A DNA stretch of 44,989 nucleotides, taken from positions 1 through 44,989 of the forward strand of contig JAQBXN010000066.1 of NCBI GenBank assembly GCA_027625095.1, given 5' to 3'. This DNA comes from Planctomycetota bacterium. GTDB taxonomy: Bacteria; Planctomycetota; PUPC01; JACPCR01. Position numbers and translations under genes: made by a program. Shown here piece by piece: positions 44,567 to 44,989 of the stretch. How positions within the stretch are numbered: position 1 is the stretch's first letter; each line of letters starts with the position of its first letter. The notes below the pieces were generated by a model. That model was not told where the DNA came from. It did not search any database and saw only the letters and a list, made by a program, of their open reading frames with translations.

Positions 44567-44989
44567 ATGAGTGTTAACGAAAATTGCCAGATTGCTGATT
44601 TCGGTGCCGGCTGCTTCTGGTGCGTGGAGGCAGTGTTTGAGCGCCTCGACGGCGTACTCTCCGTGGTTTCCGGCTATGAGGGCGGAAAGACGGCAAACCC
44701 TACCTACAAACAGGTCTGCAATGGCAACACAGGACATGCTGAAGTGGTACGAATTACTTTTGAACAGGAAGTAATTTCGTTTGAAGAACTACTTAAAGTC
44801 TTCTGGAAGATGCACGACCCTACCACCTCGAATCGCCAGGGCGCCGACCATGGCACCCAGTATCGTTCGGTAATCTTTTACCATACCGCCGACCAGCGGA
44901 ACGCCGCGGAAACATCAAAGGCAGAAGCGGCCAGCTCGTTCTCCGCCCCCATTGTCACCGAAATCTCGCCGGCATCAGAATTCTATGAA
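44567..44989 (+). CDS. msrA: peptide methionine-S-sulfoxide reductase, 3' end cut off by window
   Basis: 141 codons are visible from the ATG at 44567. The start has a CTGGAG ribosome site. The sequence GAGCFWCVEAVFERLDGV contains the MsrA active-site motif GCFWC with the catalytic Cys16. Further family signatures are SGYEGG, NPTYKQVCNGNTGHAEVV, and DPTTSNRQGADHGTQYRS. It reduces methionine-S-sulfoxide in oxidised proteins using thioredoxin. No signal peptide is seen. It is divergent from the porin gene. Confidence 0.96.
   Translation, partial: MSVNENCQIADFGAGCFWCVEAVFERLDGVLSVVSGYEGGKTANPTYKQVCNGNTGHAEVVRITFEQEVISFEELLKVFWKMHDPTTSNRQGADHGTQYRSVIFYHTADQRNAAETSKAEAASSFSAPIVTEISPASEFYE

Overview
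The window looks like chromosomal DNA from a Gram-negative, uncultured-type bacterium. Outer-membrane and periplasmic functions are visible: a beta-barrel porin, a LolD/FtsX-type ABC transporter, secretin-system GspL/GspM-like proteins and an HtrA protease. The mix of Gfo/Idh/MocA oxidoreductases (one with a twin-arginine leader), phytanoyl-CoA dioxygenase-like enzymes, a sulfatase, a Ser/Thr kinase with a propeller domain, a LamG plus PQQ-propeller protein and a MoaD-BNR propeller pair is what I associate with the PVC superphylum (Verrucomicrobia, Planctomycetes, Lentisphaerae) or nearby candidate phyla. No marker gene in the window fixes the phylum. I see no transposase, integrase, CRISPR array, rRNA or convincing tRNA.

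Layout. 1-9149 is all minus strand except for a possible gene tail at the left edge. It holds a MoaD/ThiS-like protein overlapping a frameshifted BNR propeller, a GspL/PilM-like and GspM/PilO-like pair, a family 4 glycosyltransferase, and an oxidoreductase followed by a secreted transglutaminase-like protein. 9592-21027 is all plus strand: a PhyH-type dioxygenase, a MORN/YwqK-like secreted protein, an ABC ATPase and permease, a 1462-residue four-domain lipid enzyme (fatty acyl reductase, acyl-AMP ligase, acyl carrier protein, PlsC acyltransferase) and a HAD-IB phosphatase-like protein. 21280-28873 is minus strand: a zinc-ribbon Ser/Thr kinase with a propeller, purD, a second PhyH-type enzyme, a sulfatase and an HtrA-like protease. 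29177-37303 is plus strand: a LapA-like membrane protein, a small membrane protein, a ROK protein without its zinc cysteines, a GAF-like plus degenerate GGDEF protein, a giant LamG/PQQ/methyltransferase-like protein and a Tat-type oxidoreductase. 37647-44288 is minus strand: an M24 peptidase, then a porin followed by a ten-heme cytochrome with an LVIVD propeller. The 5' part of msrA (plus) runs off the right edge.

The parts most worth following are these. First, the multidomain lipid enzyme with its HAD partner and an ABC exporter upstream could be a fatty alcohol, ether-lipid or modified phospholipid module. Second, the porin plus decaheme-propeller pair resembles an outer-membrane electron conduit with an unusual cytochrome. 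Third, a family of short tandem arrays with 7-bp (in one case 8-bp) period occupies intergenic spacers. The arrays often come as inverted pairs and often touch stop or start codons, and one octad array lies inside a coding sequence at a domain boundary. Two genes (the BNR propeller and the kinase) are each split by one-base shifts, the kinase at a run of eight C. These may be sequencing or assembly errors, decay, or slippage.
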